DNA of 64,000 nucleotides from JALCSJ01 sp036788835 (GCA_036788835.1 DAIQMR010000008.1:1-64000); one strand, 5' to 3'. Positions 17,447 through 26,605 are shown, counted from the stretch's first letter. Notes: generated by a model not told the origin, from the sequence alone. Made by a program: numbers and translations.

Positions 17447-17493
17447 AAAAAAATCCTCTAAAACAAGGATTAACCTTGTTTTAGAGGATTTTT
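17447..17493. terminator. Bidirectional terminator between TRAP operon 2 and eno
   Basis: Near-perfect stem AAAAATCCTCTAAAACAAGG with its complement, flanked by A-run and T-run, so it works for the plus-strand permease and the minus-strand eno. Confidence 0.88.
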
Positions 17494-17502
17494 GCATATG
17501 AC

Positions 17503-18786
17503 TTATTTTATATTGTAGAACACGGCTTTGCCGTTATATTGTGCGGCGCTGGCTAAATCTTCTTCGATACGAAGTAACTGGTTATATTTAGCAACACGGT
17601 CTGTACGGCAAGGAGCACCGGATTTAATCTGGCCGGCGTTGGTAGCCACAACTACGTCAGCAATGGTTGTGTCCTCAGTTTCACCGCTACGATGAGAAAC
17701 AACTGCGGTATAGCCTGCTCTCTTTGCCATTTCAATAGCGGAGAATGTCTCAGTAATAGTACCGATTTGGTTCAGTTTAATCAAAATGGAATTAGCTACG
17801 CCCATTTCAATGCCTTTAGCCAAACGCTCCACATTGGTAACGAACAGGTCATCGCCGACGATTTGAACTTTGCTGCCCAATTTCTCTGTCAAGAGTTTCC
17901 AGCCCTTCCAGTCGTCTTCGCCTAAGCCGTCTTCGATGGTAATTATAGGATATTTATCCACCAGTTTGGCATACCAGTCAACCATTTCAGCGCTGGTCAT
18001 TTTTACGCCTTCCCCGGCTAACACATATTTGCTGCCCTTCATTAAACCACTGGCTGCGGTATCAATACCTAGGCAAACGTCTTTGCCCGGTTTGTAGCCC
18101 GCTTTTTTAATAGCTTCCACAATCACCTGCAAAGCTTCTTCGTTGGATTTCAGGTTCGGTGCAAAACCACCCTCGTCACCAACAGCCGTGGACAGGCCTT
18201 TGCCCTTTAATACAGTCTTTAATGTATGATAAATTTCCGCATTAATACGCAGTGCCTCAGCAAAGCTCTTAGCTCCCACAGGGAGAATCATGAACTCCTG
18301 AATATCCACGTTGTTGTCAGCATGAGCACCGCCGTTCAAAATATTCATCATAGGGACAGGCAATTCTTTGGCATTAACGCCGCCCAGATATTGGTACAAA
18401 GGCAGGTCCAAAGATTCTGCAGCTGCTTTAGCCACAGCCATGGAAACACCCAGCATAGCATTAGCGCCTAATTTACTCTTGTTCTTGGTACCATCCAAAC
18501 GAATCAGCATTTCATCAATTTCTACCTGCCGGATAGGATCTAAGCCAATCAAAGCATCGGCGATAACATCATTCACATTGTCAACAGCCTTGGTTACGCC
18601 CTTGCCTTGGTAGCGTTTTTTGTCTCCGTCTCTTAATTCCACAGCTTCATGAATGCCTGTGGACGCACCGGAAGGAACAGCTGCACGTCCCATGCTGCCG
18701 TCATCCAGCAATACATCTACTTCAATCGTGGGGTTGCCACGAGAATCCAAAATCTCTCTTGCATAAACCGCATCAATTAATGCCAT
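17503..18786 (-). CDS. eno: Enolase
   Basis: 427 residues from ATG at 18786; GAGGTGG lies just upstream and overlaps the alternative GTG at 18795. Enolase interconverts 2-phosphoglycerate and phosphoenolpyruvate. Visible signatures: EILDSRGNPTIEVDV, GEGGFAPN-type GDEGGFAPNL, the metal ligands in GIDTAASG and IEDGLGEDD, and SHRSGETEDT with the catalytic Lys/His region. It is the last gene of the gap, pgk-tpi, gpmI, eno glycolytic cluster. The spacer before it carries a 31-nt inverted repeat. Confidence 0.97.
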   Translation of the reverse strand: MALIDAVYAREILDSRGNPTIEVDVLLDDGSMGRAAVPSGASTGIHEAVELRDGDKKRYQGKGVTKAVDNVNDVIADALIGLDPIRQVEIDEMLIRLDGTKNKSKLGANAMLGVSMAVAKAAAESLDLPLYQYLGGVNAKELPVPMMNILNGGAHADNNVDIQEFMILPVGAKSFAEALRINAEIYHTLKTVLKGKGLSTAVGDEGGFAPNLKSNEEALQVIVEAIKKAGYKPGKDVCLGIDTAASGLMKGSKYVLAGEGVKMTSAEMVDWYAKLVDKYPIITIEDGLGEDDWKGWKLLTEKLGSKVQIVGDDLFVTNVERLAKGIEMGVANSILIKLNQIGTITETFSAIEMAKRAGYTAVVSHRSGETEDTTIADVVVATNAGQIKSGAPCRTDRVAKYNQLLRIEEDLASAAQYNGKAVFYNIK

Positions 18787-18808
18787 TATGTCCACCTCGT
18801 TTTATTTG

Positions 18809-18839
18809 TGTTACAAAAGTGGCTTTCACTTTTGCAACA
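18809..18839. repeat. Dispersed 31-nt inverted repeat, copy 2
   Basis: TGTTACAAAAGTG faces CACTTTTGCAACA, centre GCTTT. It covers the final codons and stop of gpmI (TTG CAA AAG TGA on the minus strand), so the C-terminal residues of that protein derive from the repeat. Confidence 0.6.
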
Positions 18840-20355
18840 AGCTTTTTCCTGTCATGGCGGCAGGTTGCTGCAAGCCCAAAAGTTCCAGCAGTGTAGGAGC
18901 CACGTCAGCCAGCTTTCCTTCCTGAGCCACACCTACATTGGGTCCGGCACCCACCAGAAGAATAGGAACAGGATTGGTTGTATGAGCTGTATAAGGCGTA
19001 TGAGTAACGGGATCTTCCATTTGTTCCAGATTGCCGTGATCGGCAATAATACAAATGATGCCGCCCAGCTTAGTCATTTTGTCCACAACACTGCCCACGC
19101 ATTCGTCAATAGTTTCCATGGCCTTCACGGCAGCGGCCATAATACCAGTATGCCCAACCATGTCCGTATTGGCAAAGTTTAAAATAATCAAATCATATTT
19201 GTCTTCATCCAGGATTTGTAAAAGCTTATCAGTTACCAGATAAGCACTCATCTCCGGCTGTAAATCATAAGTAGCAACCTTGGGAGAAGGTATCAGCACC
19301 CTGTCTTCTCCGGGATTAGGCGTTTCCTTGCCCCCATTAAAGAAAAATGTCACATGAGCATATTTTTCCGTTTCTGCAATCCGCAGCTGTTTTAATCCGG
19401 CCTTAGACACTACTTCGCCTAAAGTATCGGTAATCTCTTCCGGAGGGAATGCTACGGAGGCCTTAATGGTTGCATCATACTGAGTCATGCAGACATAGTC
19501 TACAGGGAAAGACCCTGCATTCCTTGGGAAGTCTTGAAAATCAATGTCTACGAAAGCTCTGGTAATCTCTCTGGCTCTGTCCGGTCGGAAGTTAAAGCAA
19601 ATCATTCCGTCACCGGCTTTAACCGTACCGTCTACCCCATTAACTTTGAATGGAACCACGAACTCATCGTTGATTCCTTTGGCATAGGAGGCTTCTACCC
19701 CTTGTACGGCGCCCTCAGCAGCTTCACCCTCGCCTTTACTCATAACGTTATAAGCCTTGGCCACTCTGTCCCAGCGTTTATCTCTGTCCATGGCATAATA
19801 TCTTCCTGCCACAGTAGCAATTTCGCCAACGCCTATTGCTTTGATTTCATCTTCCAGTTCCTGCAGAAACTGAGCAGCGCTTTGTGGCGGTGTATCTCTG
19901 CCATCCAAAAAGGCATGGACATATACCTCCTGCAAACCACGTTCCTTGGCCATTTCCAACAAAGCATACACATGCTTTTGATGACTGTGAACCCCACCGG
20001 GGCTCACCAGTCCCAGCAAATGAAGCTTGCTGCCTTTGGCCTTCACTTTATCCATGAGGTCAATAAAAACTTGATTGGCAAAAAAACTGCCATCTTCAAT
20101 TGACCTGGTGATTTTACTCAATTCCTGATAAACAATTCGTCCTGCCCCAATATTCATGTGGCCTACTTCGGAATTTCCCATTTGGCCTTGGGGCAAACCA
20201 ACCGCTTCCCCGGAGGCATTAAGCCTCCCATGGGGATAACGGTTGAATAAAAAGTCCAAATGAGGAGTCCTGGCACATGTTACTGCATTAGTGGAGGAAG
20301 GTTTGGCAATCCCCCAGCCATCCAGTATCATGAGCATAACAGGTTTTTTCTTCAT
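18826..20355 (-). CDS. gpmI: 2,3-bisphosphoglycerate-independent phosphoglycerate mutase
   Basis: 509 residues. The alkaline-phosphatase-type metal sites are seen: MILDGWG at the start, the phosphoserine loop GNSEVGHMNIGAGR (Ser about 62), DGRDTPPQS, NFRPDRAREITRAF, and the Mn ligands NFANTDMVGHTG and ADHGNLEQM. It converts 3- to 2-phosphoglycerate. It starts 9 bp after the pgk-tpi stop and is followed by eno. The last codons overlap a dispersed inverted repeat. Confidence 0.97.
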   Translation of the reverse strand: MKKKPVMLMILDGWGIAKPSSTNAVTCARTPHLDFLFNRYPHGRLNASGEAVGLPQGQMGNSEVGHMNIGAGRIVYQELSKITRSIEDGSFFANQVFIDLMDKVKAKGSKLHLLGLVSPGGVHSHQKHVYALLEMAKERGLQEVYVHAFLDGRDTPPQSAAQFLQELEDEIKAIGVGEIATVAGRYYAMDRDKRWDRVAKAYNVMSKGEGEAAEGAVQGVEASYAKGINDEFVVPFKVNGVDGTVKAGDGMICFNFRPDRAREITRAFVDIDFQDFPRNAGSFPVDYVCMTQYDATIKASVAFPPEEITDTLGEVVSKAGLKQLRIAETEKYAHVTFFFNGGKETPNPGEDRVLIPSPKVATYDLQPEMSAYLVTDKLLQILDEDKYDLIILNFANTDMVGHTGIMAAAVKAMETIDECVGSVVDKMTKLGGIICIIADHGNLEQMEDPVTHTPYTAHTTNPVPILLVGAGPNVGVAQEGKLADVAPTLLELLGLQQPAAMTGKSLLQK

Positions 20356-20364
20356 AATAGCTCC

Positions 20365-22290
20365 TTAGAATTTATTAACGATGGCCACAAAGTCTTTGGA
20401 CTTCAGGCTGGCACCGCCCACTAATACACCATCAATTCCTTCTTTATGGAAATCATGAGCATTCTTGGGTGTTACGCTGCCACCGTAAAGAATTCTTACT
20501 CTCTCGGCCACTTTAGGACTAAACAACTTTGCAATCTTTCCACGAATGACGGCAGCTACTTCCAAAGCGTCTTCGACCTTGGCCGTGTTCCCTGAGCCAA
20601 TAGCCCACAATGGTTCATAGGCAATGACTAATTCGCAGACTTGTTTATCTGTCAGTCCTGCTACCGCAGCAGCGACTTGTTTCGTTACTTTGCTGATGGT
20701 CTTTTTAGCCTTACGCTCTGCAGCTGTTTCGCCTACGCACAAAATAGGCATTAGGTTATTACGATAAGCTGCCTGAATCTTTTTGGCAACAATAGCATCT
20801 GTGTCGCCAAAAATCTGTCTGCGTTCGGAATGACCTACAATAACATATTGGCTGCCAATCTCAGCAAGCATAGCTCCGGATACTGCTCCGGTGAAAGCAC
20901 CTTCGTCTTCGTAGAACAAATCCTGGGCACCATAGCCAACCTGAGTAGCATCAATAGCATCTGCTACTGTTTCCAAAGCGGTAAAAGGCGGGAAGATGGC
21001 AATTTCGTTTTCAGCCATTTCTGTGGCCCCAACGATTTCGCAGGCAAGATCCAAAGCCTCTTCCACATTCTTGTGGCACTTCCAGTTGCCGGCCACGAAA
21101 GGCGTACGCAAATCATCCAGGGCTGCAACACCCGGCAATACCTTGCCTTCCAGGTATTCCAGAGAAGCGCCGCCACCGGTAGAAACATGTTTTATTTTCT
21201 TAGTTAGCTTTAATTTCTTTACAGCTGCCGCGCTGTCACCACCACCTACAATGGTAATGCCTTTGTTGGCGGCAACGGCCTTAGCCACAGCTTCTGTGCC
21301 TTTACAGAATGCATCCATTTCAAAAACGCCCATGGGACCGTTCCAGACTATGGTCTGCATTTTCTTGCAGATATCGGCATACAGCTTAGCTGTCTTAGGA
21401 CCAATGTCCAAAGCCATATAGTCTTGATTTAAGCTGCCGATTTCTTCTGCCTCGTGTTTAGCCTTAGGTTCAAAAGCTTCGGACATAACTAAATCCACAG
21501 GCAACAATAAATCAACTTTTTTCTTCTTAGCTTTTTGTATAATTTTCTTTGCTACACTCAGACAATCAGCTTCTACCAGAGAATGGCCCATCTTGTAGCC
21601 TTCAGCAGCCAAAAATGTATTGGCCATGCCGCCGCCTATCAAGATAACATCAGCCTTATCAATTAAGCTATTGATAACGTTGATCTTGTCGGAAACTTTT
21701 GCTCCGCCGATAATAGCGGCAAAAGGTCTCTTGGGATTATCCACCGCATTGCCCAAATATTGAATCTCTTTGGTCAACAGGTAGCCGGAAGCAGCCGGCA
21801 GAAAATGGGTGATACCTTCCACAGAAGCATGTGCTCTGTGGGAAACACCAAACCCGTCATTCACATACAAATCACCGAGCGAAGCCAGCTTGGCGGAAAA
21901 CTCCATGTCATTAGCTTCTTCTTCATTGTGATAGCGCAGATTCTCCAGCAGCAAAACCTGACCGGGCTCCAGCTTGGCAGCAGCTTCTTCCGCCACAGGG
22001 CCAATACAGTCAGAGGCGAACGCCACCGGTTTTTTCAACAGCTTGGACAGGCATTTAGCCACAGGTGCCAAACTGTATTTGGGTACCGGCTGTCCTTTGG
22101 GTCTGCCTAAATGAGCAAGAATAATCACAGCAGCTTTATTTTTCAAAAGATACTTTAAAGTAGGTAAAGAGCTCTCAATACGTATAGCATCAGTAATGTT
22201 GCCCTTGTCATCCATGGGCACATTATAATCAACCCGGACAATTACTTTCCTGCCTTTTACATCAAAGTCTTCTAAAGTTTTCTTTTCCAT
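20365..22290 (-). CDS. pgk/tpiA: Fused phosphoglycerate kinase / triosephosphate isomerase
   Basis: One uninterrupted 641-residue frame. Residues 1 to about 390 are phosphoglycerate kinase (VRVDYNVPMDD, LLENLRYHNEEEAND, IIGGAKVSDKI, GGGDSAAAVKK). From about 393 the chain continues as triosephosphate isomerase with all catalytic parts: Lys in AGNWKCHKN, His in IVGHSERRQIFG, Glu in VIAYEPLWAIG and the phosphate loop YGGSVTPKNA. A PGK-TIM fusion is known from Thermotoga. Both reactions are glycolytic, and gap precedes and gpmI follows. There is no internal start with a clear ribosome site for a separate isomerase. Confidence 0.96.
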   Translation of the reverse strand: MEKKTLEDFDVKGRKVIVRVDYNVPMDDKGNITDAIRIESSLPTLKYLLKNKAAVIILAHLGRPKGQPVPKYSLAPVAKCLSKLLKKPVAFASDCIGPVAEEAAAKLEPGQVLLLENLRYHNEEEANDMEFSAKLASLGDLYVNDGFGVSHRAHASVEGITHFLPAASGYLLTKEIQYLGNAVDNPKRPFAAIIGGAKVSDKINVINSLIDKADVILIGGGMANTFLAAEGYKMGHSLVEADCLSVAKKIIQKAKKKKVDLLLPVDLVMSEAFEPKAKHEAEEIGSLNQDYMALDIGPKTAKLYADICKKMQTIVWNGPMGVFEMDAFCKGTEAVAKAVAANKGITIVGGGDSAAAVKKLKLTKKIKHVSTGGGASLEYLEGKVLPGVAALDDLRTPFVAGNWKCHKNVEEALDLACEIVGATEMAENEIAIFPPFTALETVADAIDATQVGYGAQDLFYEDEGAFTGAVSGAMLAEIGSQYVIVGHSERRQIFGDTDAIVAKKIQAAYRNNLMPILCVGETAAERKAKKTISKVTKQVAAAVAGLTDKQVCELVIAYEPLWAIGSGNTAKVEDALEVAAVIRGKIAKLFSPKVAERVRILYGGSVTPKNAHDFHKEGIDGVLVGGASLKSKDFVAIVNKF

Positions 22291-22323
22291 GGTTTTCTGG
22301 CTCCTCTGATTTTAATAATACTT

Positions 22324-23328
22324 TTACAGTCCTTTGCCGGCAACAAATAAAGCTAAATCTAACAAGCGGTTAGAATAGCCCCATTCGTTATCATACCAGG
22401 AAACAACCTTGGCCATACGTGGACCAATCATCATAGTGGACAAGCCATCAACAATGGAGCTCAAAGGGCAGCCCTTATAATCCATGGAAACCAAAGGCAG
22501 TTCGTTGTAGCCCAAAACACCTTTCATGGTAGTTTCTGATGCTAATTTCATAGCTGCGTTGATTTCTTCTTTAGTGGTATCTTTGCTCAGATTAACAACC
22601 AAATCGGTAATGGAAACATCCGGTGTGGGGACACGCATAGCAAAGCCGTTCAGTTTGCCCTTTAATTCGGGAATAACCAAAGCGGCGGCCTTAGCTGCGC
22701 CTGTAGTGGTAGGAATAATGGAGCAGGCACCGGCTCTGGCTCTGCGCAAGTCTTTATGAGCACCGTCCAAAATCTTTTGGTCATTGGTATAAGAATGTAC
22801 TGTAGTCATCAAACCGCTTTCAATACCGAAGTTGTCCAACAGGACCTTGGCAAAAGGAGCCAGGCAATTAGTGGTACAGGAAGCGTTAGAAATAATATTG
22901 TGTTTCTTGGGGTCGTATTTATCATCGTTAACACCCATAACAATGGTAATATCTTCGCCCTTGGAAGGAGCTGCAATCAAAACTTTCTTAGCACCGTTGT
23001 CCAGATGAGGCTGTACCTGTTCTCTGTTCTTGAACTTACCGGTAGTTTCTAAAACAATATCTACGCCCAAATCTTTCCAAGGAATTTCGGAAGGTTGATT
23101 GAATGCAGTGAATTTAACTTTCTTGCCATCTACAATCATATAATCTCCGTCCACGGAAATATCACCATCAAAAGTCCCGTGTACAGAATCGTACTTAAGC
23201 AAATGAGCATATGTTTCAATGCTAGAGCGTGCATTAACCGCCACCAACTCCACATTAGGATTCTTAATGGCAATCCTAAAAACGCAGCGTCCGATTCTAC
23301 CAAACCCGTTAATACCAATTTTTGTCAT
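22324..23328 (-). CDS. gap: Glyceraldehyde-3-phosphate dehydrogenase, type I
   Basis: 334 residues from the ATG at 23328, preceded by GAGGAGGCA; the longer open frame lacks a ribosome site. NAD-binding INGFGRIGR and the active-site block SNASCTTNCLAPFAKV (catalytic Cys about 151) are intact, as is WYDNEWGYSNR near the C-terminus. It leads the glycolytic operon and has a promoter with a palindromic site just downstream. Confidence 0.97.
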   Translation of the reverse strand: MTKIGINGFGRIGRCVFRIAIKNPNVELVAVNARSSIETYAHLLKYDSVHGTFDGDISVDGDYMIVDGKKVKFTAFNQPSEIPWKDLGVDIVLETTGKFKNREQVQPHLDNGAKKVLIAAPSKGEDITIVMGVNDDKYDPKKHNIISNASCTTNCLAPFAKVLLDNFGIESGLMTTVHSYTNDQKILDGAHKDLRRARAGACSIIPTTTGAAKAAALVIPELKGKLNGFAMRVPTPDVSITDLVVNLSKDTTKEEINAAMKLASETTMKGVLGYNELPLVSMDYKGCPLSSIVDGLSTMMIGPRMAKVVSWYDNEWGYSNRLLDLALFVAGKGL

Positions 23329-23386
23329 AATAATTGCCTCCTCATTATTTATGAGTTCAAACACAATTACTCCGCCTGAACTCTAT

Positions 23387-23399
23387 TACCCAATGGGTA
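23387..23399. promoter_or_regulatory. Palindromic operator candidate downstream of the gap promoter
   Basis: TACCCAATGGGTA is a 13-bp palindrome (one central base unpaired) at about +9 to +21 of the gap transcript, a position typical for a repressor. No CggR-like regulator is encoded in the window. Confidence 0.4.
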
Positions 23400-23414
23400 T
23401 TCGCTATGCCATTT

Positions 23415-23443
23415 ATTATATCATATTTTAGCTTGTAAAACAA
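23415..23443 (-). promoter_or_regulatory. Promoter of the glycolytic operon
   Basis: Minus strand TTGTTT (23438-23443), 17 bp, TATAAT (23415-23420). The transcript would begin about 80 nt before gap. Confidence 0.5.
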
Positions 23444-23476
23444 AAACAGAGAGCCTTTTAACAGCTCCCTGTTCCT
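23444..23476 (-). terminator. Terminator after spoVS
   Basis: Stem AACAGGGAGC with GGCTCTCTGTT on the minus strand followed by TTTTGTTTT, just past the spoVS stop codon. Confidence 0.7.
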
Positions 23477-23479
23477 AAA

Positions 23480-23740
23480 TCATCTTGGTTCAACCAACAG
23501 TTTAATTGCAGTTCTTTCTTCCCCATCAATACTGATATCAATAAATGCGGGGATGCAGACCAAATCCATTCCATGAGGAGCTACAAAGCCTCTGGCGATA
23601 GCAATTGCTTTAATTGCTTGGTTTAGTGCACCGGCTCCTATTGCTTGCAATTCTGCTTTTCCTTCTTCTCTAAGTACTCCTGCTAATGCCCCTGCTACTG
23701 AATTAGGGTTTGATTTTGATGATACTTTTAATACGTCCAT
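23480..23740 (-). CDS. spoVS: Stage V sporulation protein S-like (SpoVS)
   Basis: 86 residues from ATG at 23740, with AAGGGGGAAG upstream; the frame extends nine codons further without a better site. It starts MDVLKVSSKSNPNSVAGA and keeps the GAGALNQAIKAIAIARG core, both diagnostic of the small Alba-like SpoVS family. SpoVS influences septation and spore-coat stages in Bacillus but is also kept in many non-sporulating bacteria. It is followed by its own terminator. Confidence 0.93.
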   Translation of the reverse strand: MDVLKVSSKSNPNSVAGALAGVLREEGKAELQAIGAGALNQAIKAIAIARGFVAPHGMDLVCIPAFIDISIDGEERTAIKLLVEPR

Positions 23741-23845
23741 TGCAACTTCCCCCTTGAGTCTCCTCAAAATAGTAAAAACCTAATAATATTATACCATATA
23801 TTCATAAAATTAAAAGTGTTTATTAAGTTGTTTTAAATATTTTAT

Positions 23846-24400
23846 CTATTTATTACCGATTATAGAATAAATATACAAAGCTGCTAAAGATTTAGCATCG
23901 GCAATTGCCCCGCTTAAAACCATCTTTTTTACTTCTTGAGCTGTCAAAGTAACTACCTCCAGAAACTCGTCTTCATCAGGATGAGCCTTGGATAAAGTCA
24001 ACCCTTCTGCCAGATACAGATGAATTGTTTCATTAGTGAAACCCGGCGTAGTCACAATAGAAGTCATATAGGTCCATTTATCAGCACTATACCCGGTTTC
24101 TTCAGATAGTTCCCGCTTGGCACAAAGCAAGTGCTCTTCTCCGATTTCCAGTTTCCCGGCGGGAATTTCATAAAGCACCGAGCCTACCGCATAGCGGCAT
24201 TGTTTCACGAAAACCATACTACCATCGGGAAAAACCGGCAGCATGCCCACTGCCCCCTGGTGTTTGATAATTTCCCTGGTTGCTTCTTTGCCGTTGGGAA
24301 GTTTTACTTTATCCACCCACAGCTTTAGAAGGACACCGTTAAATGCCTGCTTGGAAGATATTTGTGTTTCGTCCAGTTTTTTATCGTGTATGATTTTCAT
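23846..24400 (-). CDS. Nudix hydrolase, ADP-ribose pyrophosphatase type
   Basis: 184 residues. The Nudix box is complete and matches GX5EX7REUXEEXGU: G at GKLEIGEE through RELSEETGY (about 93-115). The preceding KQCRYAVGSVLYEIPAG is typical of ADP-ribose pyrophosphatases, which hydrolyse ADP-ribose to AMP and ribose 5-phosphate. The gene lies 15 bp after recN in the same direction. Confidence 0.9.
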   Translation of the reverse strand: MKIIHDKKLDETQISSKQAFNGVLLKLWVDKVKLPNGKEATREIIKHQGAVGMLPVFPDGSMVFVKQCRYAVGSVLYEIPAGKLEIGEEHLLCAKRELSEETGYSADKWTYMTSIVTTPGFTNETIHLYLAEGLTLSKAHPDEDEFLEVVTLTAQEVKKMVLSGAIADAKSLAALYIYSIIGNK

Positions 24401-24415
24401 GCTTTTCTCGTCTCC

Positions 24416-26113
24416 TTACAATTTCTTTTTGAGCTTGGCTGCCATGGCCAAAATTTCTATGGCGTTTTCCCGGGCGGCGGCAGAGTCGTTGGTACCCCCT
24501 GTCATCCGCATAATTTCACGAATTTGTTCCTTGGTGCCCAGAGGCTCAACCAGGCTGACTGTAGTATTATTTTTTATTTCTTTGTAAATATACAAGTGAT
24601 TGTCGGCAAAAGAGGCAATTTGGGCCAGATGGGTAATACAGATAACCTGCCTTGTTTTAGCTATTATCGCCATTTTTTCAGCCATCTTTTGGGCGGTAAT
24701 TCCCCCTACGCCGGTATCGATTTCATCAAAAATCATGGTAGGTACGCCGAACTTGGCCAGCAGAACAGCTTTTATAGCCAGAGCCACTCTGGACAGTTCC
24801 CCACCGGAAATGATTTTATGCAAAGGTTTAGGTTCCATACCCAGATTGGCAGAGAATTGGAACTCCACTTGGTCAGTTCCCTGTATCCCAAAATTTTCCG
24901 TCTTGATAAAATCTGCCCGAAAAACACCCTGAGCCATACCCAGGTCTTTAATATGTTCCGTGACAAGTGCGGTAAATTTTGCGGCCGCTTTTTGACGCAA
25001 GTCACTTAGTGTTTCCGCCTTGGCGCTCAGTTCTTTTTCCAAATTTTCTTTACGCTCTCTTGCTTCTTTCAATTTCTTATCAATATTAATAATACTGTCA
25101 TATTCGTCCCGGCTCTTTTGCAGATGCTCCAAAACTTTTTCCAGAGAGCCGCCATATTTCTGCTTCAGGTGAAAGAGTAAATCCAGTCGCGCCTGCAGAG
25201 AATCTAACAAAGCCGGATCGAATTCATCGGAAGATAAATAGTCACTTAAGGTTTGCCGCAAATCATCCAGACTAATCCAGGCCGAGTCAAACCCCTCGGC
25301 TACCTTGGCCAGGGCCGGGTCTAATTCTTTGACCTTATCCAAAGCTTCCTTTCCCTCTGTCAATAGGGTCAGGGCCCCACCGTCCTGTTCATCAGTGCCG
25401 TCTAAGGCTCCATGGGCAATATTAACGGCCGTCAAAAGTTTACCGTGACTGTTTAATTTTTTGGCTTGTTCCCTGATTTTGTCATCCTCTCCCATTAGTA
25501 CATGGGCATTTTCTATTTCTGAAATTTCCCCTTCCAGAAAAACCAGTCTCTCTTGCTGATTGGCATCAACAGTCAGAAGCTTTTCCAGTTCAGCCACCGC
25601 CTGCTGATAAGCAATATAGACGGACTGATATGCCTGCCTAGCTGTGGATACCGGCTCTTCCCCATAAGTATCAACGATTTCCAAAGGGACATTAGGTCTT
25701 AAAAGAGCCTGATTTTCATGTTGACCATGAATGTCTACCAAGGCCTCTCCCAGCCTGATTAAGAAACTGACAGGTACTTGTCTGTCATTAACAAAAGCCT
25801 GACTTTTTCCATTGGCAAAAAGTTTCCTCCGAAGAAACAATGTGCTTTCCTTATCTTCAATATCCATCTCTTCTAAAATTTTGGTTACCTTAGTAAGTCC
25901 TTCTATATCAAAGACTGCCTGAACCCAGCAGCTTTCCGTACCCTTGCGGATATAATCCATGGATGCACGGCCGCCTAAAGTAATGCCAAAAGCATCAATC
26001 AAAATAGATTTACCGGCACCGGTTTCACCTGTAAACACATTGAAACCGGGGGTAAAATCAATGCAAACATCTTCAATTAGGGCAAAATTATGCACTTGTA
26101 ACGACGTTAACAT
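24416..26113 (-). CDS. recN: DNA repair protein RecN
   Basis: 565 residues, SMC-like. Walker A FTGETGAGKSILIDA is near 28-42, the central part (about 150-370) is coiled coil, and the C-terminal half has the ABC signature ISGGELSRVALAIK and Walker B PTMIFDEIDTGVGG. RecN gathers double-strand break ends for recombination repair. It follows argR, a neighbour order common in Firmicutes (tlyA, nadK, argR, recN). Confidence 0.96.
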   Translation of the reverse strand: MLTSLQVHNFALIEDVCIDFTPGFNVFTGETGAGKSILIDAFGITLGGRASMDYIRKGTESCWVQAVFDIEGLTKVTKILEEMDIEDKESTLFLRRKLFANGKSQAFVNDRQVPVSFLIRLGEALVDIHGQHENQALLRPNVPLEIVDTYGEEPVSTARQAYQSVYIAYQQAVAELEKLLTVDANQQERLVFLEGEISEIENAHVLMGEDDKIREQAKKLNSHGKLLTAVNIAHGALDGTDEQDGGALTLLTEGKEALDKVKELDPALAKVAEGFDSAWISLDDLRQTLSDYLSSDEFDPALLDSLQARLDLLFHLKQKYGGSLEKVLEHLQKSRDEYDSIINIDKKLKEARERKENLEKELSAKAETLSDLRQKAAAKFTALVTEHIKDLGMAQGVFRADFIKTENFGIQGTDQVEFQFSANLGMEPKPLHKIISGGELSRVALAIKAVLLAKFGVPTMIFDEIDTGVGGITAQKMAEKMAIIAKTRQVICITHLAQIASFADNHLYIYKEIKNNTTVSLVEPLGTKEQIREIMRMTGGTNDSAAARENAIEILAMAAKLKKKL

Positions 26114-26140
26114 CTATTCTGACGCTCCTTTAATCTATGT

Positions 26141-26593
26141 CTATTTCTTTGTTTGCAGCAATCTGTCTTTGATTAATTTAACATTTTCCTTGGAATCAAT
26201 GACCATAAAAATCGTATCATCGCCACCCACCGTGCCCAAAACCTGAGGCAGGTTCAGACAATCCAAAGCATAGGCTACTGCCTGTGCTGTACCCGGCAGA
26301 GTATGAAGCACTATCATGTTTTCTGCGGAAGCAACTGACAAAATGGAACTGCGAAAGGTATACTCCACCCGGTCAGGAGTTAATATTTTCTCGTGTTCAG
26401 CAGGAAAACTATATCTGTAATTGCCCAGATTATCCGGGACTTTAACCAGCATCATTTCTTTTATATCTCTGGATACTGTGGCCTGTGTCACATTAAAACC
26501 AGCAGAACGCAAGGCTGACGTAAGTTCAGTCTGAGTCTCTATTACACGGGAAGTAATAATTTCTTTAATAGCGGCCTGTCGTGACATTTTCAT
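26141..26593 (-). CDS. argR: Arginine repressor ArgR/AhrC
   Basis: 150 residues from ATG at 26593 (AGGGAG eight bases upstream; GTG at 26602 is the alternative). The winged helix lies at about 5-70 (TQTELTSALRSAGFNVTQATVSRDI) and the arginine-binding hexamer domain at about 80-150, with GTVGGDDTIFMV. It senses arginine and represses its synthesis. No arginine genes or obvious ARG boxes are nearby; the position is the conserved one before recN. Confidence 0.95.
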   Translation of the reverse strand: MKMSRQAAIKEIITSRVIETQTELTSALRSAGFNVTQATVSRDIKEMMLVKVPDNLGNYRYSFPAEHEKILTPDRVEYTFRSSILSVASAENMIVLHTLPGTAQAVAYALDCLNLPQVLGTVGGDDTIFMVIDSKENVKLIKDRLLQTKK

Positions 26594-26605
26594 GCTCTTC
26601 ACTCC

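Noticed and set aside
18809..18839. Hairpin between gpmI and eno considered as a normal terminator
   Set aside because: No T-run on the minus strand; it matches the dispersed repeat family better.
19534..20103. 189-codon frame opposite gpmI
   Set aside because: Antisense to an intact essential-type gene; no ribosome site or recognisable domain.
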